Shown here one piece after another: positions 1-8,957 of a stretch of 26,518 nucleotides of DNA. Numbering within the stretch: the first letter of the stretch is position 1; every line of letters starts with the position of its first letter. Location: NCBI GenBank assembly GCA_015146655.1, contig VKHL01000247.1:1-26518 (forward strand). The letters are read 5' to 3'. This DNA comes from Ochromonas danica (taxonomy: Eukaryota; Sar; Chrysophyceae; Chromulinales; Chromulinaceae). Position numbers and translations under genes: made by a program. The notes beneath the pieces were generated by a model. The model did no database searches. It was not told the DNA's origin and saw nothing but the letters and a program-made list of their open reading frames with translations.

Positions 1-208
1 ATTGTAGTGTGCTCCTTTTGCTTTCATGTGTGTTAGTGTTCATTTTGATGATTAAGTAACAATGTACTGTATTCCACTTACTTAGTAGTAGACTACTTCT
101 TCTATCATGAGATTAGAGCGTGTGAAGGAGATCTAATGTTATGAGGAAGGGAGGACCACAGAATACACTTGTTATAGACCCAGCTGTATAACTTTGTGGG
201 CTTAAGTT
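1..208. other. Left edge, no gene seen
   Basis: No open frame of note and no recognisable RNA gene. The stretch ends with an in-frame TAA at 203-205 just before the ATG at 209, so it may hold the promoter and leader of the small gene that follows. Nothing more can be supported. Confidence 0.4.
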
Positions 209-563
209 ATGAAGGACATCACTCTTTCTAACCGTCAGTCTTACAGAACCCCACACTGCACGACTCTCTATCTTGTCTCATACAGTAGCAAGAAAGGCCC
301 GCATGAATCGTATTTCCGATATTTGGATATGCCCAGCAGGGTTTCTCTGATGGATCTAGAAGCGGGTGGACAAGAGGTAAGTTGAAAGTTGAAGGGAGAT
401 CAATTCCACTTCAACTTCTCGCCCTTCTTTCGCCAAGAGTTCGATTGAAGCAGCATCCCGTATCCGGGACCTCCTCGAAGCTGCAACGTACTACCCCACT
501 CCACTGCCAAGACCACCTACCTTGGGTTTTATTCTATTCCCTATGGGAAGAAATCCCTTCTGA
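209..563 (+). CDS. Small unrecognised two-exon protein, 97 aa
   Basis: Exon 1 is 209-376 (56 codons) and starts at an ATG two codons after an in-frame stop. It ends CAAGAG|GTAAGT, a strong donor. Exon 2 is 438-563, after the acceptor CGCCAAG|AGT, and stays in phase 0 to a TGA. The 61-base intron is pyrimidine-rich before the acceptor, and removing it extends the frame from 56 to 97 residues. The product is basic and aromatic in its first half (for example HESYFRYLDMPSR) and then has a helix-like stretch (SSIEAASRIRDLLEAA) followed by a proline-rich, hydrophobic tail ending MGRNPF. It has no signal peptide, membrane segment or Cys/His motif. I do not recognise the family. The exon model is inference from splice signals and phase; it could also be the 3' part of a longer transcript. 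Confidence 0.5.
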
Positions 564-802
564 CAGAAGAGAAGGTGGGAGATAGAAGGAAATGTTCTTT
601 CTTCCCATTCTTCCCAGTTGGGAGGGATGTCCTGTGTGGGGGTTGGGCTCAACTACAACCACAGGGCCGCAGTGGCAGTGGCAGTGGCAGTGGCAGTGGC
701 ATTGATTGTGTTGTTGTTGTTGCTGCAGTTCATTCTCCTTTTCCGATCGACATTCTTGCAGAAAGTAGTTAAAGATCATCATCCGAGAAAGAAAATCCCA
801 AG
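564..802 (+). promoter_or_regulatory. Upstream region of the protochlorophyllide reductase gene, with short repeats
   Basis: This spacer lies directly before the reductase ATG and must hold its promoter and leader. It contains five copies of the hexamer AGTGGC (671-700) and a short TTG run (about 709-721). No TATA box or other named element stands out. The role is inferred from position only. Confidence 0.35.
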
Positions 803-2032
803 ATGTTGGCTTTATTGGCAGTGTTTTTATTGATAGTTGAGATTGCTTTTGCTTTCCGTCTACCATCCTTGTCTACAGGAACGAAAATGGATCTTAACAT
901 GGTCTTCAGTTCGCTGGGTTCTTCCAAGTTACCCATTCCAAGCAATAAGAAGATTTGTGTCATTACTGGTACTACTTCTGGTTTAGGCAAGGAATGTGCA
1001 AAGGACCTGCTCAAGAGAGGAGATTACTACGTCATCTGTGCATGCCGCGATGTCGAGAAGATGAAGCAAGTCGCTGCCAAGGAAGGGTTTGATCCTAAGA
1101 GTCATGCCGTGTTGGAACTAGATCTAGCATCTTTCAAATCTGTTAAGAATTTTGTTTCCAAGCTAAACAGTGTCAAGCCTCGTGCTCTGGACCGTCTGGT
1201 TTGCAATGCTGCCGTCTACCAGCCTGCCCTCTCTGTCGTAAGACCTCATTCTTGCACCTAGCTTGCACTATCCTTGCACTAATTACTCTCCTGCATTGTT
1301 TTCTACTAGCCCAAATACACTGCTGATGGATTTGAGGAGCAGTTGCAAATCAACCACTTGGGTCACTTCTTGTTGTGCTCCTTGCTCTTGCCCGATCTCA
1401 AGAAGGCTAAGGATGCACGCATGATTATTGTCGGCTCCATCACTGGTAACTCCAACACCATTGGAGGTGGTCTTGTTCTTCCATTGGCTGATCTGGGAGA
1501 TCTCTCTGGTCTGGAGAAGGGCGGCAAGAAGCCCATCGCTATGATTGACGGTCAGGCTTTCAATGGCGCGAAGGCCTACAAGGACTCCAAGGTTTGCAAT
1601 ATGATGACTGTCAATGAGCTTCATAAGCGCTATCATGCCTCTACTGGCATTACCTTCTCCTCCATGTATCCTGGCTGCATTGCTGAGACTCAGCTCTTCC
1701 GTGAGAAGCGCTCTTGGTTCCGCACTCTCTTCCCTCTCTTCATGAAGTACGTCACTGGTGGCTATGTGTCTGAGCAAGAGGCTGGTCAACGTCTCGCTCA
1801 AGTAGTGGACGCTCCTGAGTGCAAGAAGTCAGGCATCTACTGGTCTTGGAACGGCGGCGCTCGCTCTTTGCCCGTGAAGGACGTGAGCACCGGCAAGATT
1901 TGGGGCACTGGTGGCTCTGGAGGAGTCATCTTCGAGAACCAGCCCTCTGATCAAGTCCTCGATCCTCAGAGATCTAAGAAGATGTGGGACTACTCCACCA
2001 AGATCACCGGCGCTTCCTGGCCATCTGCTTAG
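803..2032 (+). CDS. POR: Light-dependent NADPH:protochlorophyllide oxidoreductase, plastid-targeted
   Basis: Reduces protochlorophyllide to chlorophyllide with NADPH and light, a late step of chlorophyll synthesis in the plastid. Exon 1 is 803-1237, the intron 1238-1309 (72 bases, GTAAGA...CTAG) and exon 2 1310-2032; the spliced protein has 385 residues, normal for the family. It is a short-chain dehydrogenase: the nucleotide-binding motif TGTTSGLG lies near residue 55, CNAAVYQP near 135, INHLGHFLL after the splice, and the catalytic YKDSK with the POR-typical VCNMM directly after it. Residues 1-21 form a hydrophobic signal peptide ending AFA|F, the ASAFAP-like cleavage pattern of plastid proteins in algae with complex red plastids. 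The splice restores the family sequence [11 protein letters not shown]. No damage is seen. POR isoforms cannot be told apart here. Confidence 0.95.
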
Positions 2033-2236
2033 AAGACTTTCTTTCAACATTTCTCTTCCCTCTTCTTCTCATTCATCCCCTGCTGCTTCACCATGCTAGC
2101 TATATTGTTTGGTCGCTGTTATTTTTGAAAGAATGAAGGACAGGATAGGGTTATTGATAAACTGGTATTAAATAATGCCATTTCGTCGTTGGCAATTACC
2201 CATGCTTTAGGTGTTGTTGAAGTGAAGTGCCTTACT

Positions 2237-3364
2237 TCATTTGACAGGAGAATCAAGTCCTGTCAATAGTCGCAATGCACAGGTTATCTTCTTTGAAATG
2301 CTCCCCTCTTCACCTCGCAATACTTGCAGGATCTGGTCAGAGGAGAGCTTCCTCTTCTTCTCTCTTCCTGTCCACCACCTGCTATTGCTATTGCTATTGT
2401 TGTTACAGCTGCTGTTGTTGTTGTCATCGCTCTCTACTGCTAGTGCTACCTGCTCGTCCTCAGCAGAAGACTTGCAGAGGAAATAGCCTTTCAACCGCTG
2501 AGCAGCTTGTAGCCGCCGTTGCTGGACTTTCTTTTCTTCTTCTTCTTCTTCTTCTTCTTCTTCTTCTTCTTCTTCCTTTACTCGCTGTTTGTTAACATCT
2601 TCGTCTTCTCCATCTCTAGTACCACCACCATCATCATCTTGGTGCCGGGTAGGAGAGGCAACAGCATTCTCTTCCTCAACTTGCCCATCTTTCTCATCGT
2701 CATAACCACTCAACATATCCAAAGCAGTGACCACACGATTATTATGTCGCAAGTAAAGCTTCCAGAAGACCTCCTCTGGCAAGACACGAAGAAAGAGGAA
2801 AGCTTCATGGAAGGTGCCGTTCTCTCTCAAGAAGGAGAACTTATCCTGGTCTTCACATTGAGTACGTAGAAAGATCTCAAAGGCAGGTCCTTTCTCACGA
2901 ATGTTTCGCACAGTGTGGAGTAGCAGGTGCACTGCGGCTGTGCTGTGCGGCCAGGGCAGACCAGCAGGTGCACCCACCTCCTCCAGCACCACCCTCCACT
3001 GGGAGAGGAAGTGGGCGACTTCTGCTTCTTTCTGAGCAAGGAGAAGCTGCTGTTCTTCTTCCCATGAAGAGAGGACAGTGGCGCCAGGTTGGAGGAAGTG
3101 ATAGCGCTCAGCGTTGAGTTCAGCGAGAGTCACACCGTCCTCCACCTCTTCGCCATCCCCTGCATAGGGAGGAGGGGGAGCACTCAGCAGACCTCGCACA
3201 TCATAGCGATCGATGGTGGCCCCATGCCAGTCCACCAAAGAGCTTTCCTCATAGCCAGCAGGTTGACCAGCTGCTGACTGCACCAGATAGGAAGAGAAGG
3301 CACATGCTTTCCCTAGAACAAGAAGGATAGGATCACAGCTTTCAAGAGGAGTAGAAGTCATCAT
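2237..3364 (-). CDS. SWAP/SURP-domain splicing regulator (SFSWAP-like)
   Basis: A 375-residue protein, apparently intronless, starting at tandem ATGs (3362-3364 and 3359-3361). The N-terminal third matches the DRY_EERY domain of Suppressor-of-white-apricot proteins: LVLGKACAF near residue 17, IDRYDVRGLL near 52, LNAERYHFL near 85. A SURP module follows at about 150-197 (IREKGPAFEIFLR, DKFSFLRENGTFHEAF), the fold that binds splicing factor SF1. SFSWAP proteins usually carry two SURP modules and an RS-rich tail; here I see one, then an acidic region with about 15 Glu in a row encoded by a GAA run (plus strand about 2533-2575). In animals the family regulates alternative splicing. Nuclear location and role are inferred from family. 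Further exons downstream cannot be excluded, but the frame reaches a natural stop. Confidence 0.75.
   Translation of the reverse strand: MMTSTPLESCDPILLVLGKACAFSSYLVQSAAGQPAGYEESSLVDWHGATIDRYDVRGLLSAPPPPYAGDGEEVEDGVTLAELNAERYHFLQPGATVLSSWEEEQQLLLAQKEAEVAHFLSQWRVVLEEVGAPAGLPWPHSTAAVHLLLHTVRNIREKGPAFEIFLRTQCEDQDKFSFLRENGTFHEAFLFLRVLPEEVFWKLYLRHNNRVVTALDMLSGYDDEKDGQVEEENAVASPTRHQDDDGGGTRDGEDEDVNKQRVKEEEEEEEEEEEEEEKKVQQRRLQAAQRLKGYFLCKSSAEDEQVALAVESDDNNNSSCNNNSNSNSRWWTGREKKRKLSSDQILQVLRGEEGSISKKITCALRLLTGLDSPVK
2529..2576. repeat. (TTC)n/(GAA)n triplet tract inside the SWAP gene
   Basis: Nearly pure TTC repeats, read as GAA on the coding minus strand, encode the poly-glutamate tract. The frame is preserved. 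Such tracts slip easily, so length variation between strains is likely. Confidence 0.9.
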
Positions 3365-3675
3365 GCTTTTCAAGAAGGCACATTATCGCAAGCCTTTCCC
3401 TCTTTAGCAATGCAATTGGCTTACGACTCATTCAACTAGTACTGTCTTGCGGTGGAAGACTGTCTGTGGAGTCCATGGAATACCATGGAATTGTTGTCAA
3501 AGTACTGTAGAAAGAGGCCACGTCCAAGATGTTGCAGTCCGCTCTGCCAGTGCATGTTTAGGCAGGCCCAAACGCAAGCGGAAGATCCAGTTGGGGAATA
3601 GCACAGAGTATACCATAATAAAACCCCGTCTGGTAGTAGAGGAAGCCATCATCTTTACTTGTTCCTGTTCTTCGT
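3365..3675. other. Spacer between SWAP-like and WDR91-like genes
   Basis: About 310 bases without a supported gene. It should hold the SWAP-like promoter and the WDR91-like 3' UTR. Two CCATGG palindromes lie at about 3475 and 3485. I looked here on the minus strand for the missing WD40 repeats and found none. Confidence 0.4.
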
Positions 3676-5504
3676 CTAACTTGGATGTTCTTCTCTTTTG
3701 ATGTTGTTCTTCGTAGTATTCTGCTCGTTTGGCAGTTTACTCGACACGATATCCACACTCTGCAAATCCAAATCAAACTTAACCAACGCATTTGTCTCCA
3801 AAAAAAATTTTCCTGCACTGAGGAAGGAATTACGTTAATACAGCACTGAATTACACAATACGAGACCACCAAGAGGCAGGGTAGCAGTCTACAGTCTAGT
3901 CTACTAGCAGACCTATGAACTTAGCTAATCGAACCAGCAAGCCTACTTACTGCCTTGTAGCGTTAGTAGTTGTAGCCAGTCTTGTAGCTTATTGAGAAGA
4001 TCCACTTCTGCCTGCTCTGCTACGTCTTGTTCTTCACTTCCTCCTGCCATGCTTCCACTCATATAGCCCATACTACCGCGATCATCCGCAGCTACGCTAC
4101 TCAGCCCATTCCGATAGGCAGAGGAGGAGGGAGTCGTAGTGGAGAGGCTGGAACTAGTGGCAAGGTGAGACTGTCTGCGGTGACGTGATCGTGAAAGGCA
4201 GTCATTGGCCAGCTTGACAACTGCACTGCCCAGCGCCTGCACTCGCCCTTCTTCGCCGTCTTCCATAAAGAGAGCCTTTCCGCCTCCACTGCTTGGTATT
4301 GAACCCGTGGTAGAAGTGCTGGCATTATTGCTTCCAGCAGCAGATCCTCCTGCCAATGCTGTGGAAGAGGAAGGAGCGGGCGACAGGTAGGACGACTTGT
4401 AGCAGAAGGTAGCCATCTGCTTGATGATTTCTTGATATCTCTCCAGCCTCTCCTCATACTTCTCGCACTGTTTGCGTAGCAAGTCGATCTCCTTGGACAT
4501 GGAAAGGCATCGAGATCGTATTTCCTGCTGTCCCTCCGAGCGATACCATTTCTCCAACATTAGCAAACGTGGTGGCGGCGCGCTGGCCAAGACAATCGAC
4601 AAGAAGTTCTGCAAAGTAATTCGCAAAAGCTCTGCCCAACGACTGGAGAAGTAAATGGAGAACTCGGGGTCCTTCTCTGGTTCCTCTAGATAGGGCAAGA
4701 CAAACCAGTTGCGCAAGCTACTTCCTCCTCCTCCTCCTGCACTATTAGCCGCTCCATTGCTAGTGGTTTGATCTGCCAGGATCTCATGGGAATAAGAAGT
4801 GAAGAACTCCGTCACACGGTCTCGATTCTTGCTCTTGATCGCATGGATGAGATAGAACTTCAACAAGTCTGTTTTGAGGGTAACCGCGAGATGGAAATGC
4901 TCAACATCAAGATGGAAGAAGAAGCGTTTGTTGAGGAAGTCCCAGAGGAACAAGAAGCTCTCCATTTCGAAAGACATGAGGTTGGTGAAGATCGCCTAGA
5001 TCATTATCATACAGAGAGAGAGAGAGAGAAGAGGCGGTCAGGAGACAGGCAAAGCATATCAACAATAATAGTAATAGTAGTGTTAACAATGGTAGCAGTG
5101 ACGTAGACAAACAGACAGAGACAGAGAGTGAGCAGACAGAGGCAGTCAATATGACAGTGTCACTGTGACAGTCTCAGTGTGTGAGGTATTCAGTCAGTGT
5201 GATGGGAGGCAGTGTGACAGTCTCACTATGACAGTGTCAGTGTGACAGTGTGAGGTATTGAGTCAATGTGTGAGTGAGTCAGTCAATATGACAGTGTCAG
5301 TGTGACATTGTGAGGTATTGAGTCAATATGATGGGAGGCAGTCAGTGAAATCTTCGGCCTCACCTCCACAATTCGAATGACTTCGAATTTCTTCGTGCGA
5401 TCACGATGACTTTCGCTTTCTAAACTCTGCAAGGTTTGTGTAAAGCCACGATAGATAAGATACTCTCCCACAATCCGATCCGCGCCTTCAATATTGACAT
5501 TCAT
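3676..5504 (-). CDS. WDR91-like LisH and coiled-coil protein without visible WD40 repeats
   Basis: Three exons are proposed on the minus strand: 5364-5504, 3951-4995 and 3676-3812, giving about 440 residues. Exon 1 holds a LisH motif (ADRIVGEYLIYRGFTQTL). The phase-0 join IRIVE|AIFTNLM, across a 368-base intron (4996-5363), recreates the WDR91 pattern. Exon 2 continues as in WDR91: LLKFYLIHAIKSKNRD, WFVLPYLEEPEKDPEF, YFSSRWAELL, then a coiled coil (IDLLRKQCEKYEERLERYQE) and a Ser/Gly-rich linker. WDR91 acts on endosomes, lowering PI3P during early-to-late conversion, with a C-terminal seven-bladed WD40 propeller. None is visible here: after the strong donor GGCA|GTAAGT the best continuation (3676-3812) adds 44 residues and a TAG. 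That last exon is the weakest part. The start ATG at 5504 fits the LisH position; the frame is open further upstream. Confidence 0.7.
5145..5350. repeat. Minisatellite in the first WDR91-like intron
   Basis: Three degenerate copies of a roughly 55-70 base block built from TGACAGTGTCAGTGTGACAG and GTGAGGTATTGAGTCA. The block GATGGGAGGCAGT appears in two of them. It lies wholly within the 4996-5363 intron and ends just before the donor. It belongs with the GTCA/CAGT-type simple repeats found in other introns of the window. Confidence 0.75.
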
Positions 5505-5874
5505 CTTGACTGGAATTATTGCTTTGCTTGCCTTCCTGGAGGACTGGTAAACCTCCTTCTGCCCCAGAGCAAACCCTACTTCCTCACACAGAAAAGTGCT
5601 AAAATGTGAGTTTGAAACCTCACTGTGCTGCAACGGTTCTAAAGCTCCTAAGTTTGTTAAAATTGAGGAATTGGTTGATGTTTAGATAGAAGACGGGGTT
5701 AAGGTTGATATCCTATCATCGTCATCATTACCATCATTATCTAGTAATCCCAATTCTCCCTCACGAATGGCAGAGAAAGAACCAAATCGACTTGTTGCTT
5801 TAGGGTCAGACAAGGCAAGACAAGAACGAGGGAGGCGAGCAGAGCAGACCAGAGCAGTGATGACAGACAGACGA
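5505..5874. other. Spacer between WDR91-like and U2AF genes
   Basis: About 370 bases holding the presumed WDR91-like promoter and the U2AF 3' UTR. The frame of the WDR91-like gene stays open to 5633, so a longer N terminus is possible, but no family signal lies there. No other gene is seen. Confidence 0.4.
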
Positions 5875-8458
5875 TCAATCCAGCTCGTCACTACGAGTAA
5901 CAGGATAACTTCGACTGGGTTCTTCAGCGGGAGGAGAAGCAATGGTGTTGTCATTCGCAGAGGATGTCTTGCCATATTCCACGACAATCTAGAATCAATC
6001 AATCAATCAATCGTCAACATTCATCATGACAGCGAGACCAACTGAAAGCTTTACCTTATTCGCAAAGTCTTCCTCAGAGTAGTACAAGGCTTCAACTGTC
6101 TTGCCGTTGAACTTCCTGCCAGCGATGGCGCGGATTGCCTTGGCGGCTTCTTCTTGGCTGGTGAACCGCACGAAAATCTTCCCCGCTACTCCCTCTTCAC
6201 CTTCGCTAGAAGAGATCGGCAAGCGTGGGATGACGATGTCCTTCACCAACCCATGCTTGTTGCATTCGTCCGCGACATCTTCCAGCAGCTCCTCGTAGAG
6301 GTCATCGTCGGAAAGGTCTTCGTCCGTCACCATGTTGGACAAAGAGATCACCTTCGTCGCTGCCTGTGCAGGAGCAGGAGGAGGAGGGGCAGGAGCAGAT
6401 GCAGCTGTTGGCCTGAGCAGCAAGGCAGCAGAAGATGCTGGAACTCGTTGCACAGAGATCTTCGACCCGGCAAGATCCAAGTTGTTCATGCCTTGAACCA
6501 CTCCATCTGTGATTTCAGATTGAAGATATTCGAAGACTGCAGACTGTGACTGACCAGGCAGCGTCTTGATGAGGTTGAAGGCTTTGAGCTGACAATAGCA
6601 AACAAACAACACAACATAAACAATGCTGAGCCTAATACAATAGGGGAGGGGACAAGAGACACTTCTTCTTACCTCTCCGAAGGGAGTGAAGAGTTCTTTG
6701 ATTTGCTCTTCTGTGATGAGCGCCGGCAGGTTGGAGACCATGATGACGTTGGAAGGAGGCTCAACCATGGCAGAAGCATGAAACATGCCCAGGCCTGCTG
6801 CACCTCCCAATCCAAATCCTCCCCCACCATTGCCTACTAACCCTGCGCCACCAGCCAATCCAGACAAGAGCGGGTTCGTAGCGGTGATGGCATTGCCTAT
6901 GCCCAGGAGGTTGCCAGCAGCCAATCCATTGCCTGAAGGTTGTATCGGCGCTCCTCCCATTGCTGCCAACAAACTCGCACTGCTCGCAGCGTTATAGCCT
7001 TTGGGACGACCAATCTTGAGGGAATGGACGCCAATCTGAATGCCATTGAGATAAGTCAACGCCGCGGTGGCTTCTTCCATGGATCGCATCTCTACAAAGG
7101 CGAAATGACTATCTGGGCTGATCCAAACAGAGATGACTGGATTTGTGCTGTTGTCTTTGCAAAGACCCACTTGTTTCATGGCTGCATTGACAAACTCTCC
7201 GAGTTGGGCCACTGTGATGCCAGGCGGGAGATTGCCCACATACCTAACCACATACAAGCAGTCCTAATCTCGTCACAGACAGGCAAGACAAGACACGTCA
7301 TGAAGGCGAAGGACTTACAGTTCTCGGTGTGGCTTGGTTAGCGCAGCGTTGTCTAATAAGGGATTGAGCAAACCTCCTCCCATCATCATGCCCCCAACAC
7401 CGCCGCCTCCGCCACCGCCGCCACTGCCAGGCTTGCCTGTAATAGGCGGTGGAGGAAGTCCTTCTGCTAGCGCACGATTGTAGGCATTGAGTCGCATAAC
7501 TGCCTCGGGCATGGAGATACCAGGATTGGCGGAAATCACGTCTTTCAAAGTGATGGGCTTCAATGCTGACGACGAGGAGGAGGAGGAGGAAGGGTCTGCA
7601 GAGGTCGTCGAGGCAGAAGTAGCAGGTGGAGGTGGTCTGGCATCTCCTGCGCCATCGCCTGGTTTGCCTCGACTGCGAGAACGAGAACGATGCCGTGCAG
7701 AGCGACCACCACCTCCTCCTCCATTATTGCGGTCTGCACTACGAGATCGACTACGTGAGCGATAGTCACGACGATAACGATCCCTCTCTCTGTCTCTGTC
7801 TCTGCGGGCAGAGGACGAGTAGTAGCTATTGTCTCTATCTCTGTCTCTGTCGCGAGATCGCTCTCGTCTGCGAGGATAGTCTTCCTCCTCATCACGACTG
7901 CTTCTGCGAGGTGGAGGAGGAGGAGGAGGAGAAGAGCGGTCACGGCTGTCTTCCCGGCGTCGCCTCTCCCTGTCTCTCTCCCTATCTCTGTCTCTATCAC
8001 GATCTCTGTCTCTATCGCGCTCTTTGTCTTTGTCTTTATCACGAGAGCGCTCTTTGTCTTTCTCCTTGTCTTTGTGCTTCTTCTCCTTCTCACGCTCATG
8101 GTCTTTACTCTACAACACCACATACCATGTACACATACCAGATAATAGGTGAGACACAGCACAGAGAGAGAGAGACAGTGACTGACTGACAGACTGACTG
8201 ACTGACTACCTTCTTTTTCTTTTTGCGATGGCGATCATCGTCATGATCTTCATTGTCTTCCCCTTCTGCTCCTTCTTGTGGTGGTTTAGTCTGACCTAGT
8301 CCGACTGCCTCAGACCCCTGCGGGTCAGACTTCTTTGCCTCAGTCATGGTCGAAGGGTCCTCCTCCTCCTCCTGCTGTTGCTGCTGCTGCTCCTTCTCCT
8401 CTTTATCTCGAGGAGAAGGTAGTGAGAGTGGTTCGGTGGTGTCCATTTCTTCAGCCAT
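5875..8458 (-). CDS. U2AF2: U2AF large subunit (U2AF65-type splicing factor)
   Basis: Binds the 3' splice-site polypyrimidine tract and recruits U2 snRNP. Five exons (minus): 8210-8458, 7319-8109, 6673-7243, 6055-6588, 5875-5988; introns of 100, 75, 84 and 66 bases, all phases matching, give 752 residues. Order: acidic/Gln-rich start, Lys-rich block, long RS/RD/KD domain (about 84-240), then LKPITLKDVISANPG, Gly-rich linker, RRM1 (about 346-431; LYVGNLPPGIT, HFAFVEMR), RRM2 (about 511-587; IMVSNLPA, QSAVFEY) and a C-terminal UHM (about 613-712) with the ligand-binding Arg-X-Phe as GRKF. The splice CGAGAACT|G-TAT restores RRM1 exactly. It is longer than the 475-residue human protein because of the RS domain, extra Gly/Ala linkers and a 37-residue tail replacing the usual short end. 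The ATG at 8458 is chosen because it begins the acidic start; the frame is open upstream. Confidence 0.93.
8174..8208. repeat. GTCA/GACT tetranucleotide run in the first U2AF intron
   Basis: Short AG run, then a tract of GACT units ending directly at the splice donor GTAGTC, so part of the donor is drawn from the repeat. The same unit recurs in introns of the WDR91-like and glycosyltransferase genes. Confidence 0.7.
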
Positions 8459-8957
8459 CACTGCAAGATGTGATGATGCCAAGGGTTGCCAAGGATTGAC
8501 TGCCAAGCCCAGCGCCACTGCCACTGCGAGAAACTGTCCCACGCATCGCAGTAATATTAACTTAACGAACACAAGCTGGTGCATAGCATAGTATAGCATA
8601 GTACAGTTATATTGTGTATAGTACACACAATAGCTAAACAACAAACATTACATTACATTAGCAAAGCAATAATACAAAACAAAACAAAGCCATTCAATAC
8701 AATAGAATAATAAACAACTGTATACTAAACAACTGTATACTAAACAACTGTATACTAAACAACTGTATACTAAACAACTGTATACTANACAACTGTATAC
8801 TAAACAACTGTATACTAAACAACTGTATACTAAACAACTGTATACTAAACAACTGTATACTAAACAACTGTATACTAACTCAAGAGAGTGTAATCTGTAA
8901 ACAACATAGAGCAGTTGTTGATAATAGCTAAAGGCTAATAGCTAATGGTTGGTTAGT
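8459..8957. other. U2AF upstream spacer
   Basis: About 500 bases between the U2AF start and the stop of the glycosyltransferase gene, both on the minus strand. It is AT-rich and dominated by a 15-base tandem repeat (8711-8875), described separately. It should contain the U2AF promoter. No gene seen. Confidence 0.5.
8711..8875. repeat. Tandem repeat, 11 copies of a 15-mer
   Basis: The unit TAAACAACTGTATAC is repeated exactly 11 times with no visible mismatch except an undetermined base at 8788. The unit contains the palindrome GTATAC. It lies about 250-420 bases upstream of the U2AF start codon. Near-perfect copies suggest recent expansion, and the N suggests the assembly struggled here, so the copy number may be wrong. 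Confidence 0.97.

Noticed and set aside
618-833. Open frame with repeated Ala-Val across the AGTGGC hexamers
   Set aside because: It is produced by the simple repeat, has no family match and lies in the leader of the reductase gene.
2519-2869. Plus-strand frames with long poly-Phe or poly-Leu runs
   Set aside because: They are the antisense of the poly-Glu tract in the SWAP-like gene.
7560-8162. Minus-strand frame rich in Lys, Thr and Glu over the RS region
   Set aside because: It is the wrong frame; the true U2AF frame gives RD/RS repeats and joins in phase to RRM1.
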